This document shows, in pieces, positions 46,050 through 59,089 of a stretch of 64,000 nucleotides of DNA (positions are counted from its first letter, which is position 1; each line of letters begins with the position of its first letter). Below the pieces are notes generated by a model, which was not told the DNA's origin, searched no databases, and worked only from the letters and a program-made list of their open reading frames with translations. This DNA comes from Dolomedes plantarius (taxonomy: Eukaryota > Arthropoda > Arachnida > Araneae > Dolomedidae), in assembly GCA_907164885.2 (NCBI GenBank), contig OU015501.1:58686119-58750118 (forward strand), written 5' to 3'. The translations under genes and the position numbers were made by a program.

Positions 46050-47477
46050 TCAATAATTCGAAAAAATATTGTTAATATTTGCTTTTACAGATAATTACGT
46101 ATGGAAATACCAATGTCCAATTTCTCGTTATACTTTCTTACAAAGTAGGTATCAGCAAGCAGTTTTTTTTGTTTTGTTACATCAGTACTGTATCTAGAGT
46201 TAAATAACCCCTTTAAAGTAATGGGATACTTGTTTAGAATTAGTTCTACTAGCTATGTATTCCTTTTTTTAATTTCATAGATGCAAACAAAAACGTCTTA
46301 TAGCTTAATTTTCCTCCATACTATCATCTTTTGTTACACGAGGGCTAAACAGACTACATAAATGAAATGAAAAGATGATTTAGTAAGGCTATTGTGTTTT
46401 TTCTTCGTTATGCCTTCCAAACCAGATTTCAGTGTTCCACTTTACATCCCCGCCCGCTCACGCCGTCCAAAAGGCGCTGGTAAATCACAGACCGCGCCCT
46501 GAAGTAACTAGCTACTTAACATCTGTGGATATCACGCAGATTTAGCTTCTTAGGAAGCCAAGGCTCCCTTACCAGCGCGTACCAACCTTTGTTTGAATTC
46601 CGCACGAATTCACGACTTAGATAAGAAGATTCTACGGAAATAAGCTTTGATAATGTAGGTAACTAGCACGTGGGAAAAGCATACTTTAATAAAGTTTATG
46701 GGATTATCAAAGCTAGCTGCATCTTTTTTCATATATATAGTTAACTTTTAACAACCATCTAGGTTAGACATGTGTCCGTCGAGTACAGATGCTAATGAGG
46801 AAGAAAACAGGACAAAATGCTAGCAAGCAGAAGCAGAATCACACTTCTAAGCATTCATTCTTTTTAATGTAATGAAAAACTTTCTGTATTTCTCCTAGTG
46901 TCTTTCCTTTCCCTTTCTCCTCCTTATTCTAAATGCTTGGATTCAGGGTATTCGCATTTGGATTTATTTTTATCAATACTATATGAGATTTACATGCTTC
47001 AGTACTTTGAATCTTAGAATTTTTTCTGAATTTTCCCATATTTGAGTCTGTCTTGCAGAAATGACGTTTTCGAACAGAATATTCATTTCGCTGTCTCTTT
47101 TATGACACAAAATTAGTTTTTAATGAAGTCGAAAATAATCGTTAACTTTCATGCATCTACTTAACTGGTTTTCGAAATTTTCGAAATTTACAAACTTTCT
47201 GTTCAAAAGTAACCGACATTTTTGTTAAAAATACGTGCGCGTTTATTACATCCTTAATTATGCTATTTTGTTTACACATCAAAAAGTTATTTATTTTTTA
47301 ATCTTTTTTTATCCTTTTAATCCATTCAACAAAGAGCTTTGAAAAAGTATTCCTTGATACCAGAAATTATTTCTCCTTTTTTTTATTATTCAATTCAATT
47401 TTATACTGATTAAAAATCTTTCAAATAGGTTTCCATCAAAACATCATACTGTCTACTCTCTTTTATCAAAATCTTTT
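46050..47477. other. Intergenic stretch, nothing recognised
   Basis: G+C-richer patch at 46430-46640 without recognised coding potential. The rest is A+T-rich. Confidence 0.5.
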
Positions 47478-47485
47478 GTCAAACA

Positions 47486-47987
47486 CAGGGCCAGATTAAT
47501 CCACTTTGGGGCCCTAGACATTTTCTTCTTACCGGGCCCCCTCCCTCTTCCAGAAGAAATAGAGTACACAAAAATATAAAACAATAAATAAACCAAAACT
47601 AAACAATGTGAAAAAATAAAACAAATCTTAAATTTTTATTAATAAAAATATTTAATAAACAACAATAAATTTTAGTTTTACTAGAAACGTTTGAAAAGTT
47701 TGTTTATAAATTTTAAAAAATTGAAATTTATTTTATTAAAGTCTAACAAAAGTAAGTATATAAATATGAATAAACTCTATTTAAAAATTCTGTTTTCTAG
47801 TCTTTAATTCAGCAAAATAATAAATTTTTTCATCATAATTAATATTATCTAAAGCATTTTGTTCGATGTTTAAAACAGCTAAAGAATTGATTGACTCAGT
47901 GACTTTCGTTAAACAGTTTGACAGGGCCCTTCAAAAAACCGGGCCCTAGACATTTGTCTCATTTGTCTATGCGATGATCCGGCCCTG
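47486..47987. mobile_element. hAT-type non-autonomous element, CAGGGCC-ended
   Basis: A 502-bp element. The left end is CAGGGCCAGATTAAT; the right end, inverted, is CAGGGCCGGATCATCG. It is flanked by GTCAAACA and ATCAAACA (7 of 8). GGGCCCTAGACATT occurs near both ends. Related in terminal sequence to elements at 22194 and 44815. Confidence 0.9.
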
Positions 47988-47995
47988 ATCAAACA

Positions 47996-49300
47996 GGCAA
48001 CTCCCTGATTCCCTACTTAAAAAGTAGGGAATAATTAGGTGAATAACTATACACTAAGAGTTACTAAGCTTTAATTTTTCCCCTCTTCATTTTACTATGG
48101 ATCTTAAAAAATGTAGTCTTTATATTTCATACTGACAGTATTATAAAGGTATATTCAAACTCTATTCCTCAAAGTAATCTACTGGCTTTCGTTATAGTTT
48201 TTCATAGTTTTAGTTGAAATAACGGCCATCAGAATAGACTTTATATTGTTTGTTATATAAATTCTAGCATATACTAGACAACAGCTGCATAAGACAACAG
48301 ATTTTCCAACTGGACATTTTACGTTTGTTATTTAAAATCAAATAAATTACAGACAGTTAAAGATGTGTTCTCACAAACTAATTCCTTTATTACTTAAATA
48401 ATAAGCTCAGAAATGAAGTAAGTTTAATGTTTAGAATTTTTTGAAAAGGGAAATCAACGGTTGATTGTCCATCCTTGTTAAAACTAGCCATGGTGTAAGA
48501 GTATACCAAGTATTATGAGATTCGTTTGAAATTGTTTGAAATCAAAATAGCGTGAAAATTTCATCCCCAGCTATTTTAAAAACGTGATTATAATCTTCAA
48601 ATATTCACATGCCATATAATAAAGATTTCTGTCATAAGATTCATAAGAAATTATATCATAATTTTATTTCTCTAATATTACAGTTACAAGGAATTTATAT
48701 GAATATGTTTTAAAATTATATTTTAGTGCTATTTGATATTTGAAACTCAACGCAGTCGCAATTTATTCAACAAACTATCATAATTATTTTTTGATTAATA
48801 TATCAAAGTTTTTACATTTATTTCCCTGGGACAAACATGAAAATTTCAATTTTATGTTGAACCACATCCTCATCTGAAGTCAATTTATATACGATCTCAA
48901 TTTAATTTCGCGTACAGCAAAACAAACGCCAAAGAGGACGATAACGCCATCTGATAGGTATCCTTCCCGTCACTGCTCGGGATAAAATGCAACATGTGTA
49001 GTAGTTACGTAGCAAATACTTCCAACCAATAGCAGGTCAGGGTTATAACTTTCATAGCTCTCTCAGCCCCTGTGGGTGTCTAGAATATCGAAATTAACCC
49101 GAGAAGACATGATAGATCAGAGAGGTTGGGGAGATGGGGGGTGCAAGGAGAAAACACAAAAGGATATTACTGATTGTTTGGTAGATAAGCCACACATTCT
49201 CACAAGTACTGAGGAAAGGAAATCTTGTATACTCCTGCGGTAGTTTACGATAAATGTATTACCTCTTTCTAATTCATAGACTTAAGTTGCTGTGTACTAA
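47996..49300. other. Intergenic stretch, nothing recognised
   Basis: No gene recognised. Slightly G+C-richer between 48880 and 49130. Confidence 0.5.
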
Positions 49301-49685
49301 CCCTATTGGATTCGCTCACCTCAGAGTTAACCTACGGAGAAAATTTGTCCAAAGATTGCCGACTTGGATTTAAAGATTTTTAAAAAAAATTATACTTCGT
49401 AATAGAGAAAGAAATTTTATACCTTGGGGTATTTTCCTTTTTTTTAAATGCAAATAATATTTTAAAATTTAAATTATTTAGGGAAAAGATCTGGTATAGT
49501 ATGTTTTAAACGCTCATAAATTCCTTTGGTGGACGAAATTTATAAAAGGAATCCTGTTGCAAGGTGCAGAAAATTTCAGGCTATCTGAAAATACCATTTT
49601 TATTGGATTATCAGCATTTATGGAGCTGTAAACAGTAGAGAAATTTTCTCCATAGATTAACATTGGGGTGAGTGAATCCAATAGG
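49301..49685. mobile_element. MITE with about 50-bp inverted ends
   Basis: The left end is CCCTATTGGATTCGCTCACC; the right end on the minus strand is TCCTATTGGATTCACTCACC. Matches continue through GTTAA-CTA-GGAGAAAATTT. Neighbouring TAA/TTA suggests a 3-bp target. About 385 bp, non-coding. Confidence 0.75.
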
Positions 49686-49726
49686 ATTATTTCATAGCAG
49701 CCTTACGTTTCAATAATACTCTACAG

Positions 49727-50359
49727 CAGTGGTGCGCAAACGTTTTTCGACTGCGACCCACTTTTTTTAAACAAAAAAATGACTCGATCCCCTATGAAAA
49801 TATTTTGGTAGAAACACAATTTTATAAAAAAAATCATGAAAATGTTAACAAAAAAGTGAAGTAAAATAAATTTATAATAAAACTTATAATCTAATTTACA
49901 ATAAAATAAATTTATAAATAAAGGAAGAAATAGAGAAAACTGTACATTTTGGGGATATATTTATTTTACATAAATATATGGGGTCATGAAAATAAAAAAA
50001 ATTGGATGGGTCGCGATAGTTTGAAGTAAATTTATCATATTGAATCATACCGAAATCATGACCCCCATCTTTAAAAATATGTCTTGCTTACAATCTGCAC
50101 TTGTTTTTAGTAAAACTGTTTAACACCTTATATAACAGTATCATAACATTTTTTAATATATGGAAAATATAAATAAAAATATTAAAAATATGATAATTAT
50201 ACAAAATAATTACAGAAAATAATTAATAATTATAGAAAATTTAAAGCATTTTTTTAATTGTATGATTCAATATGATAAATTTACTTCAAACTATCGCGAC
50301 CCATCCAATTTTTTTTTTCATGACCCCAGTGGGTCACAACCCTTAGTTTGCGACCACTG
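49727..50359. mobile_element. hAT-type MITE of the GTGCGCAAAC family, copy 2
   Basis: Ends CAGTGGTGCGCAAACG and, inverted, CAGTGGTCGCAAACTA. It is flanked by a perfect 8-bp duplication, CTCTACAG (49719-49726, 50360-50367). Inside, a GGATGGGTCGCGATAGTTTG segment and its inverse (about 50003 and 50300) suggest a nested or duplicated terminus. Confidence 0.93.
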
Positions 50360-50367
50360 CTCTACAG

Positions 50368-51730
50368 CATTAAATCCATTTTGAGGAGCTGGTACAACAT
50401 ACAAGAGATAAGACTGGCGATACTATTTTTGAAAAAGGCGCATTTGCTATTAATTGAAAATAATAAAATATTTTAGTTCTAGGAAAGCATATGCATCAAA
50501 AAAGAGTTCTTCAAAAATTTCCCCAAATTACCTAAATCAGTTTGCTGAGATCCATTGAAATTTTGCTAAATACTCTCTCCATTTCTCAAAGTTTTTGTGT
50601 GAACAACTTGTTTATGTTGAGTTATAATAAAATTTTTCTGAAACTAACCAAATATTTTTTAAGGAAGTCTCTAGAAAATCACATTATTGTTCCTGAATTT
50701 GGTATAAAGCTTTCTGTTATTTTACCCTATAGTTCTCTTAACAAATTGTACTAAAATAATCTTAAGTATTCAGATCTTAACCGTAAAAAATTAACTGAAT
50801 AAATAATATAGTTATTCGGTAAGAAAAATATATTAATGAAATGTTCGTTAAAATGATTTATCATATTTACTTATCGATCTAGTCAGATTTTCGAGTCTAA
50901 TCCTATAGAATGGTATGATTAACACTTAAAGATATCATGTGTGCTTAGAGGTAATCTGAAATAGCTCTTTGACTAATTAGAGCAATATGGTGTTCAACTT
51001 ACACATAATATTTTTGATTCTACCATTGATAGTGGAAAAAATGGATAACCAAAATCTCTTTTGAGGGAAGGTGGGGGGAGCTGATGCCCATTTACCACTT
51101 TTTTCTGCCGATTTTTAGGCTCCTGTGGAAGAGGGTTTGATCTTTAAAACCTTTCTGTTCGTGGTTGCGCCACCGTGTCAAACATGCCCTATGCAGACAT
51201 ATTACTTTTCTCCAGCCTTATTTAACATTAACTTATTTTATTGGTTTTTATTATTATTTATTTTTTATTCCTATTTCGTTCGTATCTCATCGAACTGTAT
51301 AATTAAATTAAGCACGTATCAGTGAAAGCAAGAATAAATAAATAGATAAATGCTAAATATCAGTTTGTACCTACTTGATCTGAAAAACCTCCTGGAAAGT
51401 ATTGTTAATTATGAGGTCCAGCCTAAGCTACCGCCTCCAGAAAACTGTCAAAATTTTTGTCCCTTTCGGGTAAATGACGACTGTGATGCATATTGCTGAT
51501 ATAAACCAATCAACCCCTTTTTTAGGGCTTCTTCCACAGCCTAATTCTTCTTCTTTTTTTTTTCACGGTGCTTTTAATAATCATTATCATAATTGGCACG
51601 ACAGCCCCACGTGGGCCTTGGCCTTCTCTAGAACTTTTTCCCCAGACTACCCTCTCATCAGCTTTGGATCTCGAGTTCTTAACCTTCATGGGACTAAAGT
51701 CTGAATCTAGGCAGTCCCTCCATCTCTTTT
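50368..51730. other. Intergenic stretch, nothing recognised
   Basis: Short ORFs without any recognisable domain. Confidence 0.5.
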
Positions 51731-51770
51731 TTCAATTCCTACTATTAGTTCTCACTCTCTCTATATATAT

Positions 51771-52113
51771 CTTGTTCAAATTTTCAATCGTTAATAAAAG
51801 TACTTTTTATTCATCCACTCAAGTTCAAATACATTTTTTTAAACTTGTAGTGGATGACACTTGATGTTAATACAGTTTTTCAAATATTAATTCATTAATT
51901 AAATTTAATTAATCAATTTTAGTTTTAGACCTAGAGCGTCTCTTGTTCAAATTTTCAATCGTTAATAAAAGTACTTTTTATTCATCCACTCAAGTTCAAA
52001 TACATTTTTTTAAACTTGTAGTGGATGACACTTGATGTTAATTCAGTTTTTTCAAATATTAATTCATTAATTAAATTTAATTAATCAATTTTAGTTTTAG
52101 ACCTAGAGCGTCT
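51771..52113. repeat. Tandem repeat, 171-bp unit, two copies
   Basis: Units start at 51771 and 51942 with CTTGTTCAAATTTTCAATCG and are almost identical. A third start (CTTGCTCTTG) follows at 52114 and diverges at once. The sequence TCAATTCCTACTATTAGTT also flanks the array at about 51731 and 52298. Confidence 0.92.
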
Positions 52114-52149
52114 CTTGCTCTTGAATAGTAATTTCCCTCTTGTTACTGT

Positions 52150-52225
52150 GTAAACGGTAGCACTGCGGTATCGCGGGCTTCTCCCGTCCTGTAGGTTGCG
52201 AGATCGAATCCCCAACCTGACAAAC
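52150..52225 (+). repeat. Possible tRNA-like SINE head
   Basis: A B-box-like GAGATCGAATCCCC follows an A-box-like AACGGTAGCACTGCGG at about the right distance. The segment is G+C-richer than its flanks. No SINE body recognised. Confidence 0.35.
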
Positions 52226-52383
52226 TTTTTTCTCTCTCTTCCCCCCCCCCCTCCTAATCTCGCACAATAGGCAAGGTTCTGGCAGGCAATCCTTTTTTTC
52301 AATTCCTACTATTAGTTCACACTCAAATTTTTCTTTGTTGACCTAAGTAGGAATTGACTTAAAATTTTTTTTTTATATATTAC

Positions 52384-52495
52384 TTGTTGGTCTTCCTCTC
52401 TGTCTTTCACAGAAGGGGACTGCAGTAAAAACTTTCAATGGTGCTCTCTCTGAATCCATTCTCAAAAGATGACCCGCCCATCTCATTCTGTTCAA
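52384..52495 (-). pseudogene. LINE C-terminal remnant
   Basis: The minus strand reads NRMRWAGHLLRMDSER, then RQRGRP. The RWAGHxxRM...RGRP pattern is a hallmark of the C-terminal region of non-LTR retrotransposon polyproteins in invertebrates. Only about 40 residues survive. Confidence 0.7.
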
Positions 52496-52570
52496 TTTTC
52501 CCAAATTGAATAATTCTTGAATAATTCTTGTATATTTAATCGAGAGGAGCAAGGAATTTATGTAACATCC

Positions 52571-53236
52571 CAAAGTTTCTCAACCTTTTTCGCACAACGA
52601 CCCATCCTCTGCGACATTTGAATTTTCTGTAGGGTAAAGAAAACAGAACAAAAATAGATTTTCCATTATGTAATCAAACCCAGATATTTATTACGATTGA
52701 TGTTCCTTCATCTGGGCAACCAGCTGTCATGTTTGTATTAACAAGTTTCTTTAAGCCAACCTAAAGTCAACATCAATACTAAAACCCTACACTAAGCCAA
52801 CCTCAACACAAAGCTTTTTTTTTTTTTTTTTTTAATCAGTTTTAATGTGAGGCAGGGTTGAAAAGATCCGAGGTGAATATTTGATAAAAAAAATAGTGAA
52901 GGTTCACCACTGCAAATATTAGAAATAATATGAAACATTCAATATGTGTGAATACGATGGGCTATTAGTATTTTTTTAAGAACCCACCGCGGTGAACATT
53001 ACGCATCAAAGACCTAATCATATTTCTGAGTTCCTTTCATTTCAGTGTTACAATAACTAGTAAATATTACAATATAGCCACAATAAAACAAATAAATGTT
53101 GAAAACTTTCTAGGAATTTCATATAAAAACATTGTAATTAAAGATAGTCACGGTTACGACCCCCAAAAAAGCTTTTAGTGTCCCCTTTGAGATGTCCCCA
53201 ACTTGAGGTTTTGCGACCCACAAGTTAAGAATCCAG
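52571..53236. mobile_element. hAT-like non-autonomous element, tentative
   Basis: The left end contains AAGTTTCTCAACCTTTTTCG, then CGACCC. The right end on the minus strand contains GGATTCTTAACTTGTGGGTCG. This resembles the TTCTCAACC-GCGACCC ends of some hAT families. No 8-bp target duplication found. Confidence 0.5.
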
Positions 53237-54890
53237 ACACTACAAACAGCTATAATTGAGCATTCGAGATCCTATAGCAGCAGTTAAGCTGTAGAACGTG
53301 CGTTGTGTTTTAAGTTTTATATCTAGTAATTGAATACGATGCACTTTCCCTCAGAAAAGTTTCCATAGGAGACATTTTCCCCCCTCTTAGACTGGTCTCC
53401 CTATCCATAAGTCATGGTTTCGTCGCTTTCCTTTTCCCTTGAAAGACGTTAATTAATCGTATACTGAGGATTTATATAAATCCTATGCGTATATTTCCCC
53501 AAAGGGTTAAAAAATATTACAAATCGATTGCAAGTTTAATATTAGAAAAGGTGAAAATCGCATTTAATATCACTTACAAGTAACCTTTCAACTGCTAATT
53601 TTTGGAGAACTAACTTTCTGACAGCAAATCCCAGCCAACATCGCCAAACTTAATAGCACCAAAGTTAATAGTGTATTGGATTATACTAATATATTTTTTG
53701 CAAACATGTTACATTATTGGAATTACTGGTAGAAAGTAACATTCTCCAATTCTAATTCATCACTCTAATCACAGATTTTTGAACAGCGTAAAAAAGAGAG
53801 GTGTACAACAATGGCAATTTACATAGTTTAGTTTTCATCTCCTAAAGATCTACGTTCTAAATATTTATCTTAATACCTCTATGTACCTGGTTTCAGTGGT
53901 ATTAAAAAATTTCGTCTAGATGTTGGGGCGAAACTTTGGATTGGAGTAAATATAACACTTGCAACTAGTGTAGATCTAAAAACAAAAACTACTTTTTAAG
54001 CATTAGAAAAGAGTTAACGATATTTATACTCCATACAAAGTTATCAGTCGTAGTGAGGGTGACGTAGCTCATCTGTTAGCAGCATAAATTAAAAATTACT
54101 CATTAGTTTTCTTAAATAACCCATTTACAGATTTGGGGTTATGATCTTTCGAAGCTAAAATGTAAACTTAGTAGATTGCCACTGTTGTTTTTTTAAATCA
54201 ATCTCGGAATTAAAACTAAACTGTGAGAAAATTTGAAAAATCAATAAAATGTATTAGTTTTGTCGAGACTGTCAAAAATATTAATAACGCTTTATTTACT
54301 CAATAAAACTATAAGACTGAGAGTTCAGAGAATAATACAAAAATATTTATAGAAAGGCGATTTTCGATCACTTTTGCCACATTTATTATCAAGAAAAGAA
54401 ATTCGCTCGTCCCCTGTATGATAAGGTTTTTGCATAGATTTTCAATAGTTAAAGAAGTGATAGAAAGATTACTGAAGACAACAGCTTTAATGTTTCCAAA
54501 TGTATTGTTTTTTTCGTTTGAGAACTTTGTGAAGTGTACTTCATCTTTTATGTTTGAGTTATGTTTTTAGCACTAACTGAAATTCATTTCACAATTTTTC
54601 TTTTATATTTTTTATTACACGTATAATAAGTTCTGTTAACTTCTGAATCTAGCACCTAATGTTTAAGATAAATATTGAATTAAAGTACCGAATTTATTTT
54701 TAAAAAAGGGAAAAGTTTTAAAAACTTCAATTACTCATTTTATATTTAATAATTGAAAAAATCGTGATTTAAAAAAAACTTATTAGATAACACCTTCTCA
54801 ATATATTTTCCAAAGTTTAATTTCCCTTGTGTAAATGCACGTGTAGCAAAAGATGACTGTAGTGTTCTCAAACCAACCAATCGACGGTCT
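53237..54890. other. Intergenic stretch, nothing recognised
   Basis: A+T-rich sequence with no protein-like ORF. Confidence 0.5.
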
Positions 54891-54894
54891 AATA

Positions 54895-56193
54895 CAGAGG
54901 CTGTTCACACATTTTTTAGATGATGTATATTGTATTCACAAAACTAAATTGCATAAAATTCTTGTGTTTTAAATGTTCTATTTGACATCCCTTATTCTGA
55001 ACTATCTTTCGACACCGCAATTTCCAGGATAATAATGCCTTTTGAAGTGTCAGAAGAGGTATTCTATCCCATTCCTCCTGAACAGCTTTCCAGAGTCCTG
55101 TAAGGGTTTTGGGACGACGTTTGGATAATGCAGATTTTAAAAGTCCGAAAGCACAAAAATCCATAGGTGATACATCGGGAGAATTAGTAGGGATATCAGT
55201 GAAAGGTATGGCCTTGATACCAGTTTTTTGTTCCATTTCTTTTAGGAAATTTACAGTGGATTTTGATGTGTGACTGCTAGCTTTGTCCTGATGGAGTCTC
55301 ACAGATTGATGGCACTGTGGGTAAAGCGATGGTATTTCATTCAGAAAAATTGGAGATAAAATATGTTCCTGATAGTATTTGGAGTTAATCTTGACATTTT
55401 TTTCCACTCTCTTTATTTTTAACTTGCCATTATAAGAAAAACCAGCAACAATCATGAATCCCTTAGAAAAACTTTCTTTCGATTCTTTGAACCATGTACT
55501 TAATTTTTTTTCTCCCCTTTTATGATAATAAATGGCTCTTTTTTGCTGCAATCATTTAAATACACCCATGATTCATCTATTGTGACAATTGTTTTCCATT
55601 TCTCTTTGGATAAGTGTTTCTCATATAGAATTCTGCAGCGTGTCCTGCGTTCAGCGATATGATTTGGAAGAAGACGATGCACATTGCGTTTTTTCGCTTT
55701 CTATAGATTCAAATCAACGTTTATCATTTTGTTTACAGTGGACACCGAGCATTTTAATGATTTTGCAAGTCCTTTGACTAGGGGGATTTTCTTTTAACAT
55801 TAAACAACGTACCTTTGCAATAGTCGAAGATGTCCGTTTTTTCCTTGGATACTTGTTTGGAATTTTTGTCCCACTTGAGGCTCCAATTTGACGTTTTTTT
55901 CCTTTCTTGTTGACGATATTACCTATCGACGCTTTAGATATCACAAAACCATGACTCTCACATCGTTTTTGGATAACGGAGTATGCATATTTCTCCTCGG
56001 AAAGAGCATAAATGTAGCCTTCGAACCACTGCTTTGTTAAAAACGCCATTTTGAATAAAAAAAAAACTTTCAAGCCGCAGATGATAATTTTGACTATTAA
56101 AAACATAGTACAATTGCAATTATTTCTTTTGCAGCAAACGATTTTTTATTACCGCTTACCAAAATCGTCTAAAAAATGTGCGAACAGCCTTAG
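54895..56193 (-). mobile_element. DD41D (rosa-like) Tc1/mariner-group transposon, inactive
   Basis: A 1299-bp element flanked by TA. The left end contains AGGCTGTTCACACATTTTTT; the right end, inverted, contains AGGCTGTTCGCACATTTTTT. The transposase on the minus strand is broken. Confidence 0.88.
54916..56047 (-). pseudogene. DD41D transposase pseudogene
   Basis: The minus-strand ATG (56047) opens MAFLTKQWFEGYIYALSEEK, a helix-turn-helix domain that runs to about 55715. After a frame change and a stop come LLPNHIAERRTR and TIDESWVYL (first Asp), then another shift near 55540. The last long segment has RLHQDKASSHTS (second Asp) and SPDVSPMDFCAFG (third Asp). Between the second and third Asp I count 41 residues, so the signature is DD41D, known for rosa-type elements. 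At least two frame changes and a stop inactivate it. Confidence 0.88.
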
Positions 56194-56195
56194 TA

Positions 56196-56621
56196 TATGA
56201 CTATTTTATTTTCAGAATGAACAGTTGCTTTATTTTACATTGTTTTATGCTTATACATACTTGTGCTATCAGCTGTGAAGCCAATAATTAATACTCAGCA
56301 TTTATGACGAATTTCAGAACTAAAATAATGTATCTGTACCTTAAAAAAGTTTTTATAGTTTATATTTTATTTACTGAGTGAAAGAAGTCATGATTTTTTC
56401 TTCTTTTCCAAACATAGTCAAACACGCTTTTTTGACGCTAGCTCAGATGAAATAAATTTATAAATCATTACAAGAAATTTTTCTAAATTACCTCCAAAAT
56501 TGCCTCTAATTTGACTCAAATAAATTTTCAATTTTGCGATACACTCAATTACGCTGTAAGATGTAATTTTCTGTTATCTGCTTCTCCGCACTGTTTCTTT
56601 CACTGGCATCCTTCTTCAAAA
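56196..56621. other. Short intergenic stretch
   Basis: No gene recognised. May be gypsy sequence downstream of the Helitron insertion, but no coding similarity is visible. Confidence 0.4.
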
Positions 56622-57243
56622 TCTATATATTTAAGTTGCTAAGCCGACTTTTTGGGCAGTCCGTGAGAGAAAACTACTTCATCAATTTGCTTCATTTTGG
56701 TCTTAAACAAAAGATTGTGATCTGTAGATTTGTCAAATTTGACTTTTGTAACAGCAAATTCTATAAATTAGCGATAATTTACAATTAAAAATTTATTTCT
56801 GCGCATGCTCAGTGGCATGTTTAAATCTGTCTTTAGAAACTCACTGTTTTTGCGCATGCTCAGTGACACGTTTTAATGATAAACACGTTTATTCATACCA
56901 AATGTCTACGGAATGTCTCTAGATCTCTCTCTCTCTGCCATTTTTAATTTTATCATAATTATGTTTGTGAAACAAAAGATTAAACATCATGGAAATTGTT
57001 TATTTCGAGCTATTTAATTAGCGATAATTTACAATAAAAAAAAGTTTGCTCTCTGCTCATGCTCAGTGACATTTTTAAATCTGGCTTTAGATACTCACTA
57101 AGCACGAGCCCGCTTAAACACATTAATTTATTTCTGCGCATTATTATAATTTTCAACATTTGGCAACGATGTGTTGAGTATAATTTGTGTATTAGTACAT
57201 TTATTTACTATCTAGCCGTCATGTTTTGACGGGTACCAACTTG
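56622..57243 (+). mobile_element. Non-autonomous Helitron, second family, copy 2
   Basis: Starts TCTATATATTTAAGTTGCTA after a host A. Ends after hairpin CCGTCATGTTTTGACGG with CTTG (consensus CTAG) before a T. Matches the copy at 33177 throughout. Its 3' end directly abuts the gypsy pol fragment. Confidence 0.85.
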
Positions 57244-58098
57244 TATCAATTAATTTCCGTAACTCTGAGTCTGAGTATTGAATCATAAGAATCTGTTCGT
57301 CTATCGTTAATGTTAAACACACCTCCAAGTTATTCTCAATGACTGAATCTATTGTTTCTTTTGGTTCGTCAACTGGCGATCGACTTAATGCGTCTACGTG
57401 TCTCATCTTTTCTCCTGGACTGTGTTTTATCTGAAAATCATATTCTTGAATGAGATTACTCCATCTCGCTATTGGAGGATTGGAAGTTTTCTTGGCATTT
57501 AAATACACTAAAGAAAGGCAATCTGTGATTATCGTATATGTAATTCCTATCAAACATTGTCTAAGTCTTTTCAGCGTCCAAACTATGGCCATTAATTCTA
57601 ATTAGCTCGGATGATAATTCTGTTTTATTTCTGTCGTTCCTTTGCTGACACAATACATTAAGGGTCATTTATTATCTCTGACTTTCTGTAATATCATTCC
57701 CTCTAACCCTCTACTGCTTGGAACCGGGTGGACTTCAGTTTCTGCTTCTGGATCATATAATGCTAATATCGATTGATAGGTCAAATGGCTTTTTAGGATA
57801 TCAAACGCTTCTTGTTGAGCTTCCATCCACTGGAATATCTGATTCTTTTTAGTCAATCTTGTCAATGGTTCTGATTTTTTTGCATATTTGGGTACAAAGC
57901 GTCGAAAAAACTCACTAGTCCAAAAAATTGTCTTTCTTCACGTTCATTTGTTGGTTTAGGAAACTTCGATACAATTCTTACTTTTCTTGGTCCAGGTTGT
58001 ATACCATCCAATTTTATCAAAAACCCTAAATATTCGACTTCGGTTTTACCAAATTCGCATTTGGTCAATTTCAACGTCAAGTTAGCTCTACGTAAGCG

Positions 58099-58250
58099 CT
58101 GAAAAACTTTTCTGAGTTTGTCTATCATTTCATTTCACGATCTTGCTGGTATAAGTATATCATCCAAGTAGCACTGAAAAACTTTTCTGAGTTTGTCTAT
58201 CATTTCATTTCACGATCTTGCTGGCATAAGTATATCATCCAAAGTAGCAC
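58099..58250. repeat. 75-bp tandem duplication over the RT YLDD motif
   Basis: CTGAAAAACTTTTCTGAGTT begins at 58099 and again at 58174. Copies differ by a GTAT/GCAT change and one inserted base near the YLDD codons. Confidence 0.93.
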
Positions 58251-58463
58251 AAAACTTCTTTGTTTAATAAAGGACTTAAAACTTGATTCATCAATCCCTG
58301 GAATTCAGGTGGAGCATTAACTAAGCCGAAAGTCATTCCTTCATACTGACCAGTATCGTCTGGTGTTATAAAAGCTGTTTTCAATTTTACTTCTTTTGTT
58401 AATGGGATTTGTAAGTATCCATGCACTGAATCTATCATAGTGACTAATTTGAATGCACTGAGG

Positions 58464-59089
58464 TAGGGGTCTTCAACCCGTGGCCTGCCGAAACGTTTCG
58501 ATCAGGCAACACGAAAGTTGGATAAAAATGTGAAAAAAAATCCCTCAAAACGGCAAGTCCTCTCAGACAAAAGAAGATCAAGTATGCACGGGGAAAAGTA
58601 GCCCACGGCACATTGACTTATCAAAATAATAAACTGGTAATTGTTTTCAGAATCTAAGACTAAATAAACACAAAAAGCAGCATGCCAAGGCCCTCTCTTT
58701 CCAAAACCTCACGCACGTTTCGTCCTCCTGCATTAATTTTGTTTCATGCAATATAAAGTACAAAATATATTGATTGAACTCTCATTTTTTTTTGGTTTGT
58801 AGAAAATAATAAATAAAAACATTTTAAAATTAATGATAGCTATAAAGGTACAAAATACTTTTTTTAAAAACACACCATACACACAAAACTTCAGTGACGT
58901 GTTTTGAAGGAATTAATCCTTCATCATTGTGCTATAAAATGCAAATCAAGTAATCTCAAAGGCTGAAGTTCGTTTGCAAATAATACATTTTCTCCTCTAC
59001 TTATACTACTTATTAAACAGATGTGTGACCCGTGGAACATAACGAATTTATTGGTGTGGCCCGCGAACGTGAAAGGTTGAAGACCCCTA
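58464..59089. mobile_element. hAT-type MITE inside gypsy pol
   Basis: A 626-bp element with ends TAGGGGTCTTCAACC and, inverted, TAGGGGTCTTCAACCTTTC. It is flanked by CACTGAGG and CACTAAGG (7 of 8). Removing it rejoins the RT reading order. No coding sequence. Confidence 0.92.
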
